DNA of 37,055 nucleotides from the NCBI GenBank assembly GCA_965219015.1, contig CBDCNH010000015.1:1-37055 (forward strand), in the 5' to 3' direction. The position numbers were made by a program, and so were the translations under genes. Of this stretch, positions 15,921-24,583 are shown one piece after another. The notes beneath the pieces are model-generated. The model saw nothing but the letters and a program-made list of their open reading frames with translations, searched no databases and had not been told where the DNA came from. This stretch comes from CBDCNH01 sp965219015 (GTDB lineage: Bacteria > Pseudomonadota > Alphaproteobacteria > Rhodobacterales > Rhodobacteraceae). Within the stretch, counting starts at the first letter, position 1. Every line of letters begins with the position of its first letter.

Positions 15921-17984
15921 ATGTCACTCACCCCCGCAGAACGCCGTCCCCGTGTCGATGGCCAGGCCGCGCTCGACCGCGCCAAGACCAGCCGCGACGC
16001 CGCGACCGTGCTCTCGATCGACCCCGGCAGCCGCCCGGCGCCGGTGATCCGTTCCAACGGCGAGGAGGTTGCCTTCGAGGCCAATCCGGTGTCGAGCTTC
16101 AGCAAGGGCCTGCCGCACGACCGCTACGGCCGGGCCGATCCCGCCGCCTACGAACTCTTCGTCAGGGCGCTGCACGATCCCCAGCCTGCCGGGACCGCGA
16201 ACGGGTTCCCCGCGCCGCTCGGCACCCAGAACGGCCCGCACGCCTATCCGGCAGGCTACGCGCCCTGGGCGGGCAACGGGGTCGCGCAGGGCGACCGGGT
16301 CCGCGGCTGGCACTACGACGTTCTCGTCGACGGCGTGCCGACGCAGCCCGCGCTTCGGAAATGGGAGAGCCCGCTCGCCGGGCACTCGACCGACCTGATG
16401 GGCCCGGCGACCGCCGGCGTGGCGATGCCGCCTGCCCCGAAGCTCGGCTCCGCCGAGCTGGTCGCGGAGATGGCCGAGATCTACGCAATGGCGCTCGTCC
16501 GCGACGTGCCGTTCGACGCGCTGACGAACCCCGCCACCGCGGTGCGGATCGACCACGCGACGACGTTCACGCTCGGCGAGTTGCTCGCGCAGCTCCGTGC
16601 GCTGCCGTGGTTCGATCCGGCCGCCAGCCCCAAGGGCTCCGAAGGCGGACCGCTCAACGCCTGCGAGGCCCGGCGCCGCGCGGCCCGCTTCGAGGGCGCG
16701 GCCGGGCTGACGCTGAAGAGCCTCTTCCGCGGCTCGACGAAGGGCGCGATGCAGGGGCCGTTCCTGTCGCAGTTCCTCCTCGTCGGCAGCAAGGGCCGGA
16801 GCGAGGGCAACATCGCCTTCGGCGTGCAGGACATCGACCAGCGGTGCCACGTCATGCCGGATTACCGCGACTACATGACGACCTGGCTCGAATGGCTCGA
16901 CGTGCAGAACGGCGCCAGGCACGTCGGCAGCGACCTCCACGGCGGCAAGCGGTTCCTGACCACGCCCCGCGACATGGCGAGCTATGTCCACGTCGACCAG
17001 CTCTACCAGGCCTACTTCAACGCCACGCTTCTGATGTTCGACCGCGGCGTGCCGTTCGGAAAGGGCCTGCCGGAGACGGTGCAGCCGACGCGCGCCGGCT
17101 TCGCGACCTGGGGGCCGCCGCACCTGCTGTCGCTGATGGCCGAGGTCGCCTCGCGCGGGCTGAAGGCGGTCCGGCGGCAGAAGTTCCTGATCCACCGCCG
17201 GGCGCGGCCCGAGGTGATCGCGGCACGGCTGGCGCTCGGCACTGGCGCGGATGCAGCCAAACTCGGTGCCGCGGCACCCGCGATCGCCGCAATGCTCGCC
17301 GCGTACCAGACCCATGCGCCGAAGCTGCTGGCGTGGATCGAGCGGCTCAACGCGCGCAACAACGACGCGACGCCCGCGGCGCGCGGCCTCGTGCCGACCT
17401 TCGAGCTGGCGTCCCCCGACATCGCGCGCAACGTGCTGCTGCCGATGGCCTTCCCCGAAGGCTCGCCGATGCACCCCGCCTATGGCGCGGGCCACGCGAC
17501 CGTCGCCGGGGCGAGCATCACGATCCTGAAGGCCTTCTTCGACATGCTCGACGCCTCGGGCGTGCCTCGGAAGCTCGTCGACCACGGGTTCCGCGGCGAT
17601 CTCGTCGGGCACTACGACTACCTGCGGACCTCGGACGGGCCGGCGGCGCTGACGATCCAGGGCGAGCTCGACAAGCTCGCGGGCAACATCGCCATCGCGC
17701 GCAACATGGCGGGCGTGCATTACTACACCGACTACTACGAGAGCCTGCGGATGGGCGAGCGCATCGCCGTCGGCATCCTGCAGGAGCAGATGCTGACCTC
17801 GCCCGAGCCGGTGAAGATGGCCTTCGACGACTTCGACGGCCACCGCGTCACCATCGCGGGCGTGCCGGGCGTGGGCAACGCGGTCGGCACCGCGACGCTC
17901 ACGATCGCCGGCATGAGCACCGCCGAATGGTGGGAGCGCAACATCGCGTGCTACCTGCCCGAGCAGGCGATGGCGGCGGAGTGA
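15921..17984 (+). CDS. Vanadium-dependent haloperoxidase, algal bromoperoxidase-like
   Basis: This 687-residue enzyme would use vanadate and H2O2 to oxidise halide to hypohalous acid. Its C-terminal half carries the vanadate-site blocks: KFLIHRRARP (Lys421, Arg429), HPAYGAGHATVAGA (His518, Ala523, Gly524, His525) and RNMAGVHYYTD (Arg594, His600, Asp604). Spacings match algal bromoperoxidases. The extra His seven residues before the Gly-His pair also matches them. The residue usually Ser before Gly-His is Ala523. No signal peptide is visible. AAGGAG at 15907-15912 supports the ATG at 15921; the frame is open far upstream but encodes only antisense of the peptidase. The small membrane protein follows 54 bp downstream. 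Confidence 0.9.
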   Translation: MSLTPAERRPRVDGQAALDRAKTSRDAATVLSIDPGSRPAPVIRSNGEEVAFEANPVSSFSKGLPHDRYGRADPAAYELFVRALHDPQPAGTANGFPAPLGTQNGPHAYPAGYAPWAGNGVAQGDRVRGWHYDVLVDGVPTQPALRKWESPLAGHSTDLMGPATAGVAMPPAPKLGSAELVAEMAEIYAMALVRDVPFDALTNPATAVRIDHATTFTLGELLAQLRALPWFDPAASPKGSEGGPLNACEARRRAARFEGAAGLTLKSLFRGSTKGAMQGPFLSQFLLVGSKGRSEGNIAFGVQDIDQRCHVMPDYRDYMTTWLEWLDVQNGARHVGSDLHGGKRFLTTPRDMASYVHVDQLYQAYFNATLLMFDRGVPFGKGLPETVQPTRAGFATWGPPHLLSLMAEVASRGLKAVRRQKFLIHRRARPEVIAARLALGTGADAAKLGAAAPAIAAMLAAYQTHAPKLLAWIERLNARNNDATPAARGLVPTFELASPDIARNVLLPMAFPEGSPMHPAYGAGHATVAGASITILKAFFDMLDASGVPRKLVDHGFRGDLVGHYDYLRTSDGPAALTIQGELDKLAGNIAIARNMAGVHYYTDYYESLRMGERIAVGILQEQMLTSPEPVKMAFDDFDGHRVTIAGVPGVGNAVGTATLTIAGMSTAEWWERNIACYLPEQAMAAE

Positions 17985-18038
17985 CCCCCTCGGGCGGGCC
18001 CGTCCGGGTCCGCCCCACCTTCCGCAGGAGCGCAGGAC

Positions 18039-18422
18039 ATGGACCCGCACCTCATCGAAACCCATCTCGTGAGCACCTACGAGTACGCCTTCTGGATCAT
18101 GCTCGCGCTGATCGCCGTCGGCGTGAGCTCGACCCTCGGCGTGCTCTTCTGGCCGCGCGGCCATCGGCCCCTCGCGATCAAGACGATGCTCTCGGAGGCC
18201 GACGACAAGACGAGCTTCGCCCGCGTCACGGGCGCGCTCGGCGCGCTCACGCTGACGGCGCTCTTCGTCGGCGTCTGCATGTGGGCGCAGTTCTGCCTCT
18301 TCTTCGACCGCGACCTCGACAAGCTCACCGGCCTCTGGCCCGTGTTCGTGCTCGGCACCACGCTCTTCACGCCGTACTTCGCCAACCGCATCACCGCCGC
18401 GTTGGGCGCGGCGCCGAAGTGA
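18039..18422 (+). CDS. Small three-helix membrane protein, function unknown
   Basis: This 127-residue protein has three predicted membrane helices (about residues 15-38, 65-86 and 97-117). A short loop before helix 2 carries charged residues (SEADDKTSFAR). I do not recognise a family. A good ribosome-binding site (AGGAGCGCAGG) lies just before the ATG. It follows the haloperoxidase by 54 bp in the same direction and is probably co-transcribed, so a membrane partner role is possible but unproven. Its stop is three bases from the stop of the convergent acyl-CoA synthetase gene. Confidence 0.7.
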   Translation: MDPHLIETHLVSTYEYAFWIMLALIAVGVSSTLGVLFWPRGHRPLAIKTMLSEADDKTSFARVTGALGALTLTALFVGVCMWAQFCLFFDRDLDKLTGLWPVFVLGTTLFTPYFANRITAALGAAPK

Positions 18423-18425
18423 GGC

Positions 18426-20315
18426 TCAGTCGGCCCACTCCCAGGGCCGCGTGAAGACGCCGAGCACGGCGTCCGGCTCCGCCGTCTCCTCCCCGGTACG
18501 GCGGAGCCGGGCCACCAGCCCGCGCTTCGGGTCGTCCACGACCTCGGCGACACGCGCGCCGATCCCGGCATCCGTCAGCGCGGCTCCATATATCCGTGCG
18601 ATGGCACGCTTGCGAAGATCGGGCTTGAAGATCTTGCCCACCGCGGTCTTCGGCAGCTCCTCCACGATTTCGATGTATTTCGGGATTGCCGCGCGCTCGC
18701 CGATCCGCGCGGCGGCATGGGCGCCGAGCTCGTCGGAGCTGGCCGTGCTGCCCTCGACGAGCTCGACATAGGCGCAGGGAAGCTCGCCCGCATGGGCGTC
18801 GGGCTGCCCGATGGCACCGACGAACGCGACCGCCGGATGCCCTGCCAGCGCCTCCTCGATGATCGCGGGGTCGATGTTGTGCCCGCCGCGGATGATGAGA
18901 TCCTTCGCGCGTCCGGTGATGAAGAGGTAGCCCTCCTCGTCGAGCCGCCCGAGATCGCCGGTCCGAAGAAAGCGGCGGCCGGCGAAGAGGCCCCGGTTCT
19001 TCGACACCTCGGTGTAGGTCGAGCCCTCGAACACGCCGGGGCTCGCCACGCAGATCTCGCCGACCTCGCCGCGGGCACATTCGCGGGTGATCGCGCCCTC
19101 GGCGTCGCAGTCGAGGATCCGCACGTCGGTATAGGCGAAGGGGATGCCGACGGAGCCGATCTTCTTCGCGCCCGCCGGCGGGTTGATCGACACGAGGCAG
19201 GTGCATTCGGTGAGCCCGTAGCCCTCGAAGAGCGTCACGCCCGTCGCCGCCTCGAAGCGGCGGTAGAGATCGATGGGCAGCGGCGACGAGCCCGAGAGCG
19301 CGGTCTTGAGGCTCGAGAGGTCCGCGTCGACCGGGCGCTGCATCAGCGCCGCGATGGCGGTCGGCACGGTGATGACGAAGCTCACGCGCCAGCGCTCGAC
19401 GAGTTTCCAGAAGTTGTCGAACACGCCCTCGCCGCGGTAGCCCGCGGGCGTCGGGAACACGACGTGCGCGCCCGAGGCCACGACCGACATCAGCACAGGA
19501 TAGGCCGCGAAGCAGTGGAAGAGCGGCAGCGGGCAGATCAGCACGTCCTCGGACCCGAAGAGCAGCGTCGCGCCGAGCCAGCCGTTGTAGACCATGCCCG
19601 AGGCCTTGTGCTGCGCGATCTTCGGCATCCCCGTCGTGCCGCCGGTGTGGAAGTAGGCCGCGACCCGGTCGGCGTCGCTTTCCTTGAACGTAAGCCGGTC
19701 GGCGGGCTGGCCGTCGCAAGCCTTGCCGAAGTCGAGCGTGCGGCGCCCGTGCGCCACGGCCTTCGGGCGCAGGAACGGGACGATCCACGACTTCGGCGGC
19801 GCGAGGTAGCGGTTGAGATCGACCTCGAGCACCGTCTCGACCCCCGGCGCATCGGCGAGCGCCTGCGCCAGCGTCCCGGCCACCTCCGACTTCGGGAACG
19901 ACCGCAGCGTAACCACGACCTTCGCCCGCGTCTCGCGCAGGATGGCGGCCATCTGCGCGGGTTTCATCAGCGGATTGACCGCCGCGACGATGCCGGCAGT
20001 GGCGCCGCCGAGGAGCGTCACCACGGCCTCGGTGCAGTTCGGCAGGACATAGGCCACGACGTCGTGCTCACCGACGCCGAGGCTGCGGAAGAGGTTCGCG
20101 GCCTGCGTGACGCGGGCCAGAAGCGCCTGCCAGTCGAGCGTCTCGGCACGATCCGTCGGGCCGGAGGTGAGCTGGAACGTTATCGCGGGGCGCGCCCCAT
20201 GCGCGGCGGCGGTCTGCCGGAGCATCGCGAGGACGTTCGGTGGCGCGTGCCGCGCTTCCCAGGGCATCTCCGCCTCGAACGCGTCGCGCTCGGCCACGGT
20301 GTTGTACGCCGACAT
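18426..20315 (-). CDS. AMP-forming acyl-CoA synthetase
   Basis: This 629-residue ANL-superfamily ligase activates a carboxylic acid to its acyl-adenylate and then to the CoA thioester. Visible motifs are the P-loop HTGGTTGMPK (223-232), EGYGLTE (364-370), TGD (452-454), the hinge GRAKDLII (from 468) and the catalytic lysine Lys561 in TAVGKIFKP. I chose the ATG at 20315 because GGGAGGG lies just upstream; a longer frame adds 22 residues without family sequence. Chain-length preference is not readable. It lies 68 bp downstream of the ABC exporter gene in the same direction. The acyl-CoA dehydrogenase and thiolase genes near 30-37 kb could use its product. Confidence 0.88.
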   Translation of the reverse strand: MSAYNTVAERDAFEAEMPWEARHAPPNVLAMLRQTAAAHGARPAITFQLTSGPTDRAETLDWQALLARVTQAANLFRSLGVGEHDVVAYVLPNCTEAVVTLLGGATAGIVAAVNPLMKPAQMAAILRETRAKVVVTLRSFPKSEVAGTLAQALADAPGVETVLEVDLNRYLAPPKSWIVPFLRPKAVAHGRRTLDFGKACDGQPADRLTFKESDADRVAAYFHTGGTTGMPKIAQHKASGMVYNGWLGATLLFGSEDVLICPLPLFHCFAAYPVLMSVVASGAHVVFPTPAGYRGEGVFDNFWKLVERWRVSFVITVPTAIAALMQRPVDADLSSLKTALSGSSPLPIDLYRRFEAATGVTLFEGYGLTECTCLVSINPPAGAKKIGSVGIPFAYTDVRILDCDAEGAITRECARGEVGEICVASPGVFEGSTYTEVSKNRGLFAGRRFLRTGDLGRLDEEGYLFITGRAKDLIIRGGHNIDPAIIEEALAGHPAVAFVGAIGQPDAHAGELPCAYVELVEGSTASSDELGAHAAARIGERAAIPKYIEIVEELPKTAVGKIFKPDLRKRAIARIYGAALTDAGIGARVAEVVDDPKRGLVARLRRTGEETAEPDAVLGVFTRPWEWAD

Positions 20316-20383
20316 CGCTCGCCCTCCCCGCTGCCCGTTCGGGCCTGCACAAGAATGATCCGCGCCGAGGCCTTCGCGCAAGC

Positions 20384-22177
20384 CTACTCGGCCGCCATGC
20401 CTTCGGTGAACTGGAGCCGTGCCAGCCGCGCATAGAGCCCGCCCTGCGCGACGAGCGCGTCGTGCGAGCCCTCCGCCACGATGCGGCCCGCCTCGAACAC
20501 GAGGATGCGGTCGGCGCGCTTCACGGTCGCGAGCCGATGTGCGACGATGAGCGTGGTGCGGTCGCGGCTCAGGCGCTCGACGGCCACCTGCACCGCGCGC
20601 TCGCTCTCGGCATCGAGCGCGCTCGTCGCCTCGTCGAGGAGCAGGATCGGCGCGTCGCGCAGGATCGCGCGGGCGATGGCGATGCGCTGCTTCTGGCCGC
20701 CCGAGAGCATCACCCCGCGCTCGCCCACATAGGTGTCGAAGCCATCCGGAAGTGCGGCGAGGAAGTCGTAGGCCGCCGCCGACCGCGCCGCCGTCTCGAC
20801 CTCCGCGTCGGTCGCCTCCGGCCGTCCGAAACGGATGTTCTCGCGCGCCGAGGCCGCAAAGATCACCGGGTCCTGCGGCACCAGCGCGATCACGCCGCGG
20901 AAGTCGGGCCGCGCCATCGTGCGGACGTCCACGCCGTCGATGCTCACGACGCCGCTGTCGGGGTCGTAGAAGCGTTGCAGCAGCTGGATGATCGTGGTCT
21001 TGCCGGCACCCGACGGACCGACGAGCGCCACCGTCTCGCCCGGCGCGACGCGGAAGTCGATGCCGTCGAGCGCCGCCGTCAGCGGCCGCGCGGGGTAGCG
21101 GAAGGTCACGGCGTCGAACCGCACCTCGCCGCGCGCTGGCCTCGGCAACGCGACCGGCGCCGCGACGTCCTGCACCGGATCGGTCGCGTTCAGGAGTTCG
21201 ACGAGCCGCTCGGTCGCGCCCGACGCGCGCTGCAGCTCGCCCCAGATCTCGGAGAGCGCGCCGACTGCGCCGGCGACCATGACGGCATAGATCAGGAACT
21301 GCACCAGCTCGCCCGGCGTCATCGCGCCGCCGCGCACGTCGCGCGCGCCGATCCAGAGCACGCCGACGATGCCGGCGAACACGAGGAGGATCACGATCCC
21401 GGTCATGATCGCCCGAGTGCCGATGCGCTTCTGCGCCACGACGTAGGATTTCTCGGTCACGTCGGCGAAGGCCTGGCGCGACGGCGCCTCGTGCGTGAAC
21501 GCCTGCACCGTCTGCACCGAAGAGAGCGCCTCGGAGGCGTTGCCCGACGATGCCGCGATCCAGTCCTGGTTCTCCCGGCTGAGCCCGCGCAGGCGCCGCC
21601 CGAGCACGACGATGGGCACGATGACCGCCGGGACGATCAGCAGGACAAGGCTCGTGAGCTTGGGGCTGGTCGCGAGCATCAGGGCCAGGCCGCCGAAGAG
21701 GATGAGCACGTTGCGGAGCGCCACCGAGACCGACGAGCCGATGACCGACAGGATGAGCGTCGTGTCGGTGGTGAGCCGGCTCAGCACCTCGCCCGTCATG
21801 ATGCGCTCGAAGAACGCCGGCGACATGCCGATGACGCGGTCGAAGAGCGCCTTTCGGATGTCCGCCACGACCCGCTCGCCGAGCCGCGTGACGAGATAGT
21901 AGCGGACCCCCGTGCCGATCGCCAGCAGGACGGCGATGCCGAGTGCCGCCGCGAAGTAGCTGTCGAGGAGCTTGGTCTGGCCGGTGTCGAACCCGTCCAC
22001 CACCCGCCGAACGGCGAGCGGAAGGACGAGCGAGACGGCGGCGGTGAGCACCAGCGCCAGCGCCGCCAGCACCATGAGGCGCGTGTAGGGCACGACGAAC
22101 GGCACCAGCCCCCGCAGCGAGCCGATGCGCTTGGATGCCGCGCGTTCCTCGGTCAGTCCCGTCGCCGGCTGTGCCAT
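20384..22177 (-). CDS. ABC exporter, fused membrane and ATPase domains
   Basis: This half-transporter of about 597 residues has a six-helix type-1 exporter domain (about residues 25-310) followed by an ATPase. ATPase motifs are VGPSGAGKTT (Walker A), LSGGQKQRIAIARAI (signature), ILLLDEATSALD (Walker B plus D-loop) and a switch His in VAHRLAT. It would act as a homodimer in the inner membrane; sequence resembles lipid A/MsbA-type and multidrug exporters. The start is ambiguous: ATG at 22177 has a good GGGCAGG upstream, while ATG at 22201 adds eight residues with no clear ribosome-binding site. Substrate unknown; the adjacent GT39 glycosyltransferase makes an envelope glycolipid conceivable. 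Confidence 0.88.
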   Translation of the reverse strand: MAQPATGLTEERAASKRIGSLRGLVPFVVPYTRLMVLAALALVLTAAVSLVLPLAVRRVVDGFDTGQTKLLDSYFAAALGIAVLLAIGTGVRYYLVTRLGERVVADIRKALFDRVIGMSPAFFERIMTGEVLSRLTTDTTLILSVIGSSVSVALRNVLILFGGLALMLATSPKLTSLVLLIVPAVIVPIVVLGRRLRGLSRENQDWIAASSGNASEALSSVQTVQAFTHEAPSRQAFADVTEKSYVVAQKRIGTRAIMTGIVILLVFAGIVGVLWIGARDVRGGAMTPGELVQFLIYAVMVAGAVGALSEIWGELQRASGATERLVELLNATDPVQDVAAPVALPRPARGEVRFDAVTFRYPARPLTAALDGIDFRVAPGETVALVGPSGAGKTTIIQLLQRFYDPDSGVVSIDGVDVRTMARPDFRGVIALVPQDPVIFAASARENIRFGRPEATDAEVETAARSAAAYDFLAALPDGFDTYVGERGVMLSGGQKQRIAIARAILRDAPILLLDEATSALDAESERAVQVAVERLSRDRTTLIVAHRLATVKRADRILVFEAGRIVAEGSHDALVAQGGLYARLARLQFTEGMAAE

Positions 22178-22211
22178 CTGCCCTGCCCTTCGTGGCGCCA
22201 TGTAAGCTACG

Positions 22212-22243
22212 GGCCCTGACGCGGCAAGGCCGCGGTCAGGGCC
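22212..22243. other. Strong hairpin at the end of the GT39 gene
   Basis: GGCCCTGAC (22212-22220) pairs with GTCAGGGCC (22235-22243), and GCGGC (22221-22225) with GCCGC (22229-22233), around an AAG loop with one bulged G. The stem overlaps the stop codon of the glycosyltransferase gene. No T-run follows on the minus strand, so it may be an intercistronic stabiliser or a Rho-assisted end point. Confidence 0.55.
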
Positions 22244-23783
22244 GGACGTAGACGCCGAGCGCCACGCCGCGGCCGGCGCCGAGGTTGAAGCCGGTGATGC
22301 GTGCGGCGGCGAGGGCACCGGTGGCGGCCTCGAATGCCGCTTGTTGCGGCTGCGCGATGAACGCGACGGCACAGGGCGCGCTGATGAATGCGGCGGCGGC
22401 TTCGGGACCGTCGGCGAGGCGCGCGGCGGCGGAGGTGGCGAAGAGGACCGACGGCTCGGCGTAGCCCGCGACGATGACGGCGGGGTCCGGGCAGCGGTCG
22501 AACTCCGCGACCGTGCGCCCGATCGCCGCGGAGGGCCAGAACGCCGGGATCCGCGCGGCCGTGGGCCAGACGCCGAGCGCGACGAGGAACGAGAGCGCCA
22601 CCAGCCAGACGCAGGCCGGTCCGCGCGCCCCGGCCCAGAGCGCGCGCAGCATAAGCGCCGTGACGGGAAGTGCGGCGATGGCGCAGCAGATCGCGAACGG
22701 AGGCAGCGCGCCGGTGCGCGTGTATGCGGTCCACCCCGCCGCGCCGATGAGCCCGAGCGGCCCCAGCGCCAGCACGGCCGTGGCGATGCGCGCCCAGAGC
22801 CGCGGCGGCGTGGCGGACCAGCCCGCGGCGGCGAGCATCGCGAGGGCGGGCAGGACCGGCAGCGTGTAGTGCGGCAGCTTCGTGGGCGCCGCCTCGAACA
22901 CGAGGAACGCCGGCACCGCCCAGGCGAGGAGGAAGCGGACGCCGGGCTCGCGCCAGCGCGCCCGGAGGCCCGGCAACGCCACGACGAGCGCCAGGATGCC
23001 CGGAAAGAACGTCAGCGGCAGGAGGGCGAGATGCGTGCCGGGCGGCGCGCCGTGGCCTTCCTGCCCGCCGGCGAGCTTCGCCCCGAGGTCGCTCCCGAGC
23101 GACGCCGCCCAGAACGCGCCGCCGGTGCGGAGGGTGATCGCGACGGCCCAGGGCAGGACGAGCGCCGCGTAGAGCGCCGCCCCCGGCAGCGGCCGCACCG
23201 CGCCGAGCCACCGCGCGCGCCGCGACGTGGCGACGAGCGCCAAGGCCGTCAGCGCCGTCACCACCGGCCCGACCGGCCCCTTCACCAGCGTCCCCAGCGC
23301 CAATGCGCCCCAGAAGAGCACGACGCGCCACGGCCCGACGCGACGGCCCGTCCAGGCCTGCGCGAGCACGCCCTGCGCCGCGACGATCGCGGCGAGGAGC
23401 ACCGCGTCGGTCTTGGCGAGCCGCGCCTCGGACCCGAGGATCACGCTCGCGGCGAGGAGCACCGCCGCCGTCAGCGCCGCGCGCGGCGCGAGAAGTCCGC
23501 GCGCGAGACCGTAGCAAAGGAGCACCGCGGCCAGCGCGCCCGCCAGCGACACCGCGCGGTAGGTGCGGATGTCGTCCGCTCCCGCACCGCCGGTCAGCGC
23601 CACGGCGGCGGTCTGGAGCCAGTAGATGCCCGCAGGCTTCTTCAGCCGCGGCGCGGCGCCGAGCATGGGCTCCACGAGGTCGCCCGTGGCCCACATCTGC
23701 CGCGATGCCTGCGCGAAGCTCGCCTCGTCGCGATCGGTGACAGGCAGCGACGCGAACCCCGGCAGCCACAGCGCCAGGGCCAC
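22236..23783 (-). CDS. GT39-family membrane glycosyltransferase (ArnT-like)
   Basis: This protein of about 515 residues has many hydrophobic segments and the N-terminal TDRDEASFAQASRQM motif (Asp17-Glu20) of ArnT/PMT-type glycosyltransferases. These enzymes transfer sugars from undecaprenyl-phosphate donors on the periplasmic side of the inner membrane. Further family marks are LKKPAGIYWLQ and KLPHYTLPVLPALA. The start is GTG at 23783, the first in-frame candidate after the tRNA. Hydrophobic residues of the first helix (ILPYVTLAAV) are encoded before that GTG, up to the tRNA 3' end, so the annotated N-terminus may be short. The acceptor (lipid A, other lipid or protein) is unknown. Confidence 0.82.
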   Translation of the reverse strand: MALALWLPGFASLPVTDRDEASFAQASRQMWATGDLVEPMLGAAPRLKKPAGIYWLQTAAVALTGGAGADDIRTYRAVSLAGALAAVLLCYGLARGLLAPRAALTAAVLLAASVILGSEARLAKTDAVLLAAIVAAQGVLAQAWTGRRVGPWRVVLFWGALALGTLVKGPVGPVVTALTALALVATSRRARWLGAVRPLPGAALYAALVLPWAVAITLRTGGAFWAASLGSDLGAKLAGGQEGHGAPPGTHLALLPLTFFPGILALVVALPGLRARWREPGVRFLLAWAVPAFLVFEAAPTKLPHYTLPVLPALAMLAAAGWSATPPRLWARIATAVLALGPLGLIGAAGWTAYTRTGALPPFAICCAIAALPVTALMLRALWAGARGPACVWLVALSFLVALGVWPTAARIPAFWPSAAIGRTVAEFDRCPDPAVIVAGYAEPSVLFATSAAARLADGPEAAAAFISAPCAVAFIAQPQQAAFEAATGALAAARITGFNLGAGRGVALGVYVRP

Positions 23784-23809
23784 AGCAGCGAGCGTGACAT
23801 AGGGCAGGA

Positions 23810-23883
23810 TGGAGCGGGTGAAGGGAATCGAACCCTCGTCATAAGCTTGGAAGGCTTCTGCTCTGCCATTGAGCTACACCCGC
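23810..23883 (-). tRNA. tRNA-Gly (anticodon TCC)
   Basis: Read on the minus strand, GCGGGTG pairs with CACCCGC as the acceptor stem. The D-stem is GCTC/GAGC, the anticodon loop is CTTCCAA with anticodon TCC, and the T-arm is GAGGG-TTCGATT-CCCTT. The discriminator T is followed by an encoded CCA. The cloverleaf is complete, with one weak pair at the top of the anticodon stem (G27-A43). It reads GGA codons and, by wobble, GGG. It lies 41 bp after the HMCES-type gene and 26 bp before the GT39 start, all in one direction. Confidence 0.95.
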
Positions 23884-23924
23884 GCGCTGTCCGTATGCGG
23901 CGCGGCGGGCCCGCTGGCAAGCCG

Positions 23925-24581
23925 TCAGGCGGCGATGGGCTCGATGAGCTGCGGTCCCGTCGCGCGGTTCGAATTGACCGCCGGGTCGACGCGGCGCGCC
24001 GTGAACACCCCCTCCGCCGGGGCCCGCATCAGTGCTGCGGCGCCCTGCCCCGCCTCGCCGAGCCAGAGCGGCCAGTCGGCGGGCTCGACCGTCACCGGCA
24101 CGCGCGTGTGGAGCGCGGCGAGAGAGCCCTCCGCCGCCGCGGTGACGATGGCGCAGGTGACGAGCGCCGTGCCGCCTTTCTCCCAAGCCTGCCAAACGCC
24201 GGCAAAGGCCAGCGCCGCGCCGTCGGCGCGGCTAATGTACCATGGAAACTTCGACCCGGAAGCGTCTGACGTCCATTCATAATATCCCGCCGCCGGGATC
24301 AGGCAGCGGCGCTCGCGCACCGCCGCGCGGAACGCGGGCTTCGTCGCCACCGTCTCAGCGCGCGCGTTGATGAGGAGCGGCCCGCCGGTGGGTTTGTCGT
24401 ACCACGCCGGCACCAGGCCCCAGCGCATCGCACGGAGCCGCCGTCCGGCCGTGACGACGGCGATCGTGTCCGTCGGGCAGACGTTATAGTTTTCCGCCGC
24501 CGGCAGGTCGTTGGCGGGCACGGCGTCGAAGAGCGCCGCGATCGCCTCGAGCGGCGTCGTGATGACGAAGCGGCCGCACAT
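23925..24581 (-). CDS. SOS response-associated peptidase, HMCES/YedK family
   Basis: This 218-residue DUF159 (SRAP) protein covalently captures abasic sites in single-stranded DNA. The required Cys2 nucleophile is present (MCGRFV), with Asn72 in INARAET, Glu102 in GYYEW and His158 in LHTRVPV, the residues used by YedK and human HMCES. The conserved MRWGLVPAW segment is also present. Length is normal. The ATG at 24581 starts two bases after the stop of the upstream 5'-nucleotidase gene; a longer open frame upstream is antisense or shadow. A 60-bp run around the Glu102 region uses AT-rich codons unlike the rest. No LexA box is evident. Confidence 0.93.
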   Translation of the reverse strand: MCGRFVITTPLEAIAALFDAVPANDLPAAENYNVCPTDTIAVVTAGRRLRAMRWGLVPAWYDKPTGGPLLINARAETVATKPAFRAAVRERRCLIPAAGYYEWTSDASGSKFPWYISRADGAALAFAGVWQAWEKGGTALVTCAIVTAAAEGSLAALHTRVPVTVEPADWPLWLGEAGQGAAALMRAPAEGVFTARRVDPAVNSNRATGPQLIEPIAA

Positions 24582-24583
24582 GA

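Noticed and set aside
23810..23883. tRNA-Gly as an integration site for an island
   Set aside because: No duplicated tRNA end, integrase or phage gene lies on either side; neighbours look like ordinary chromosome genes.
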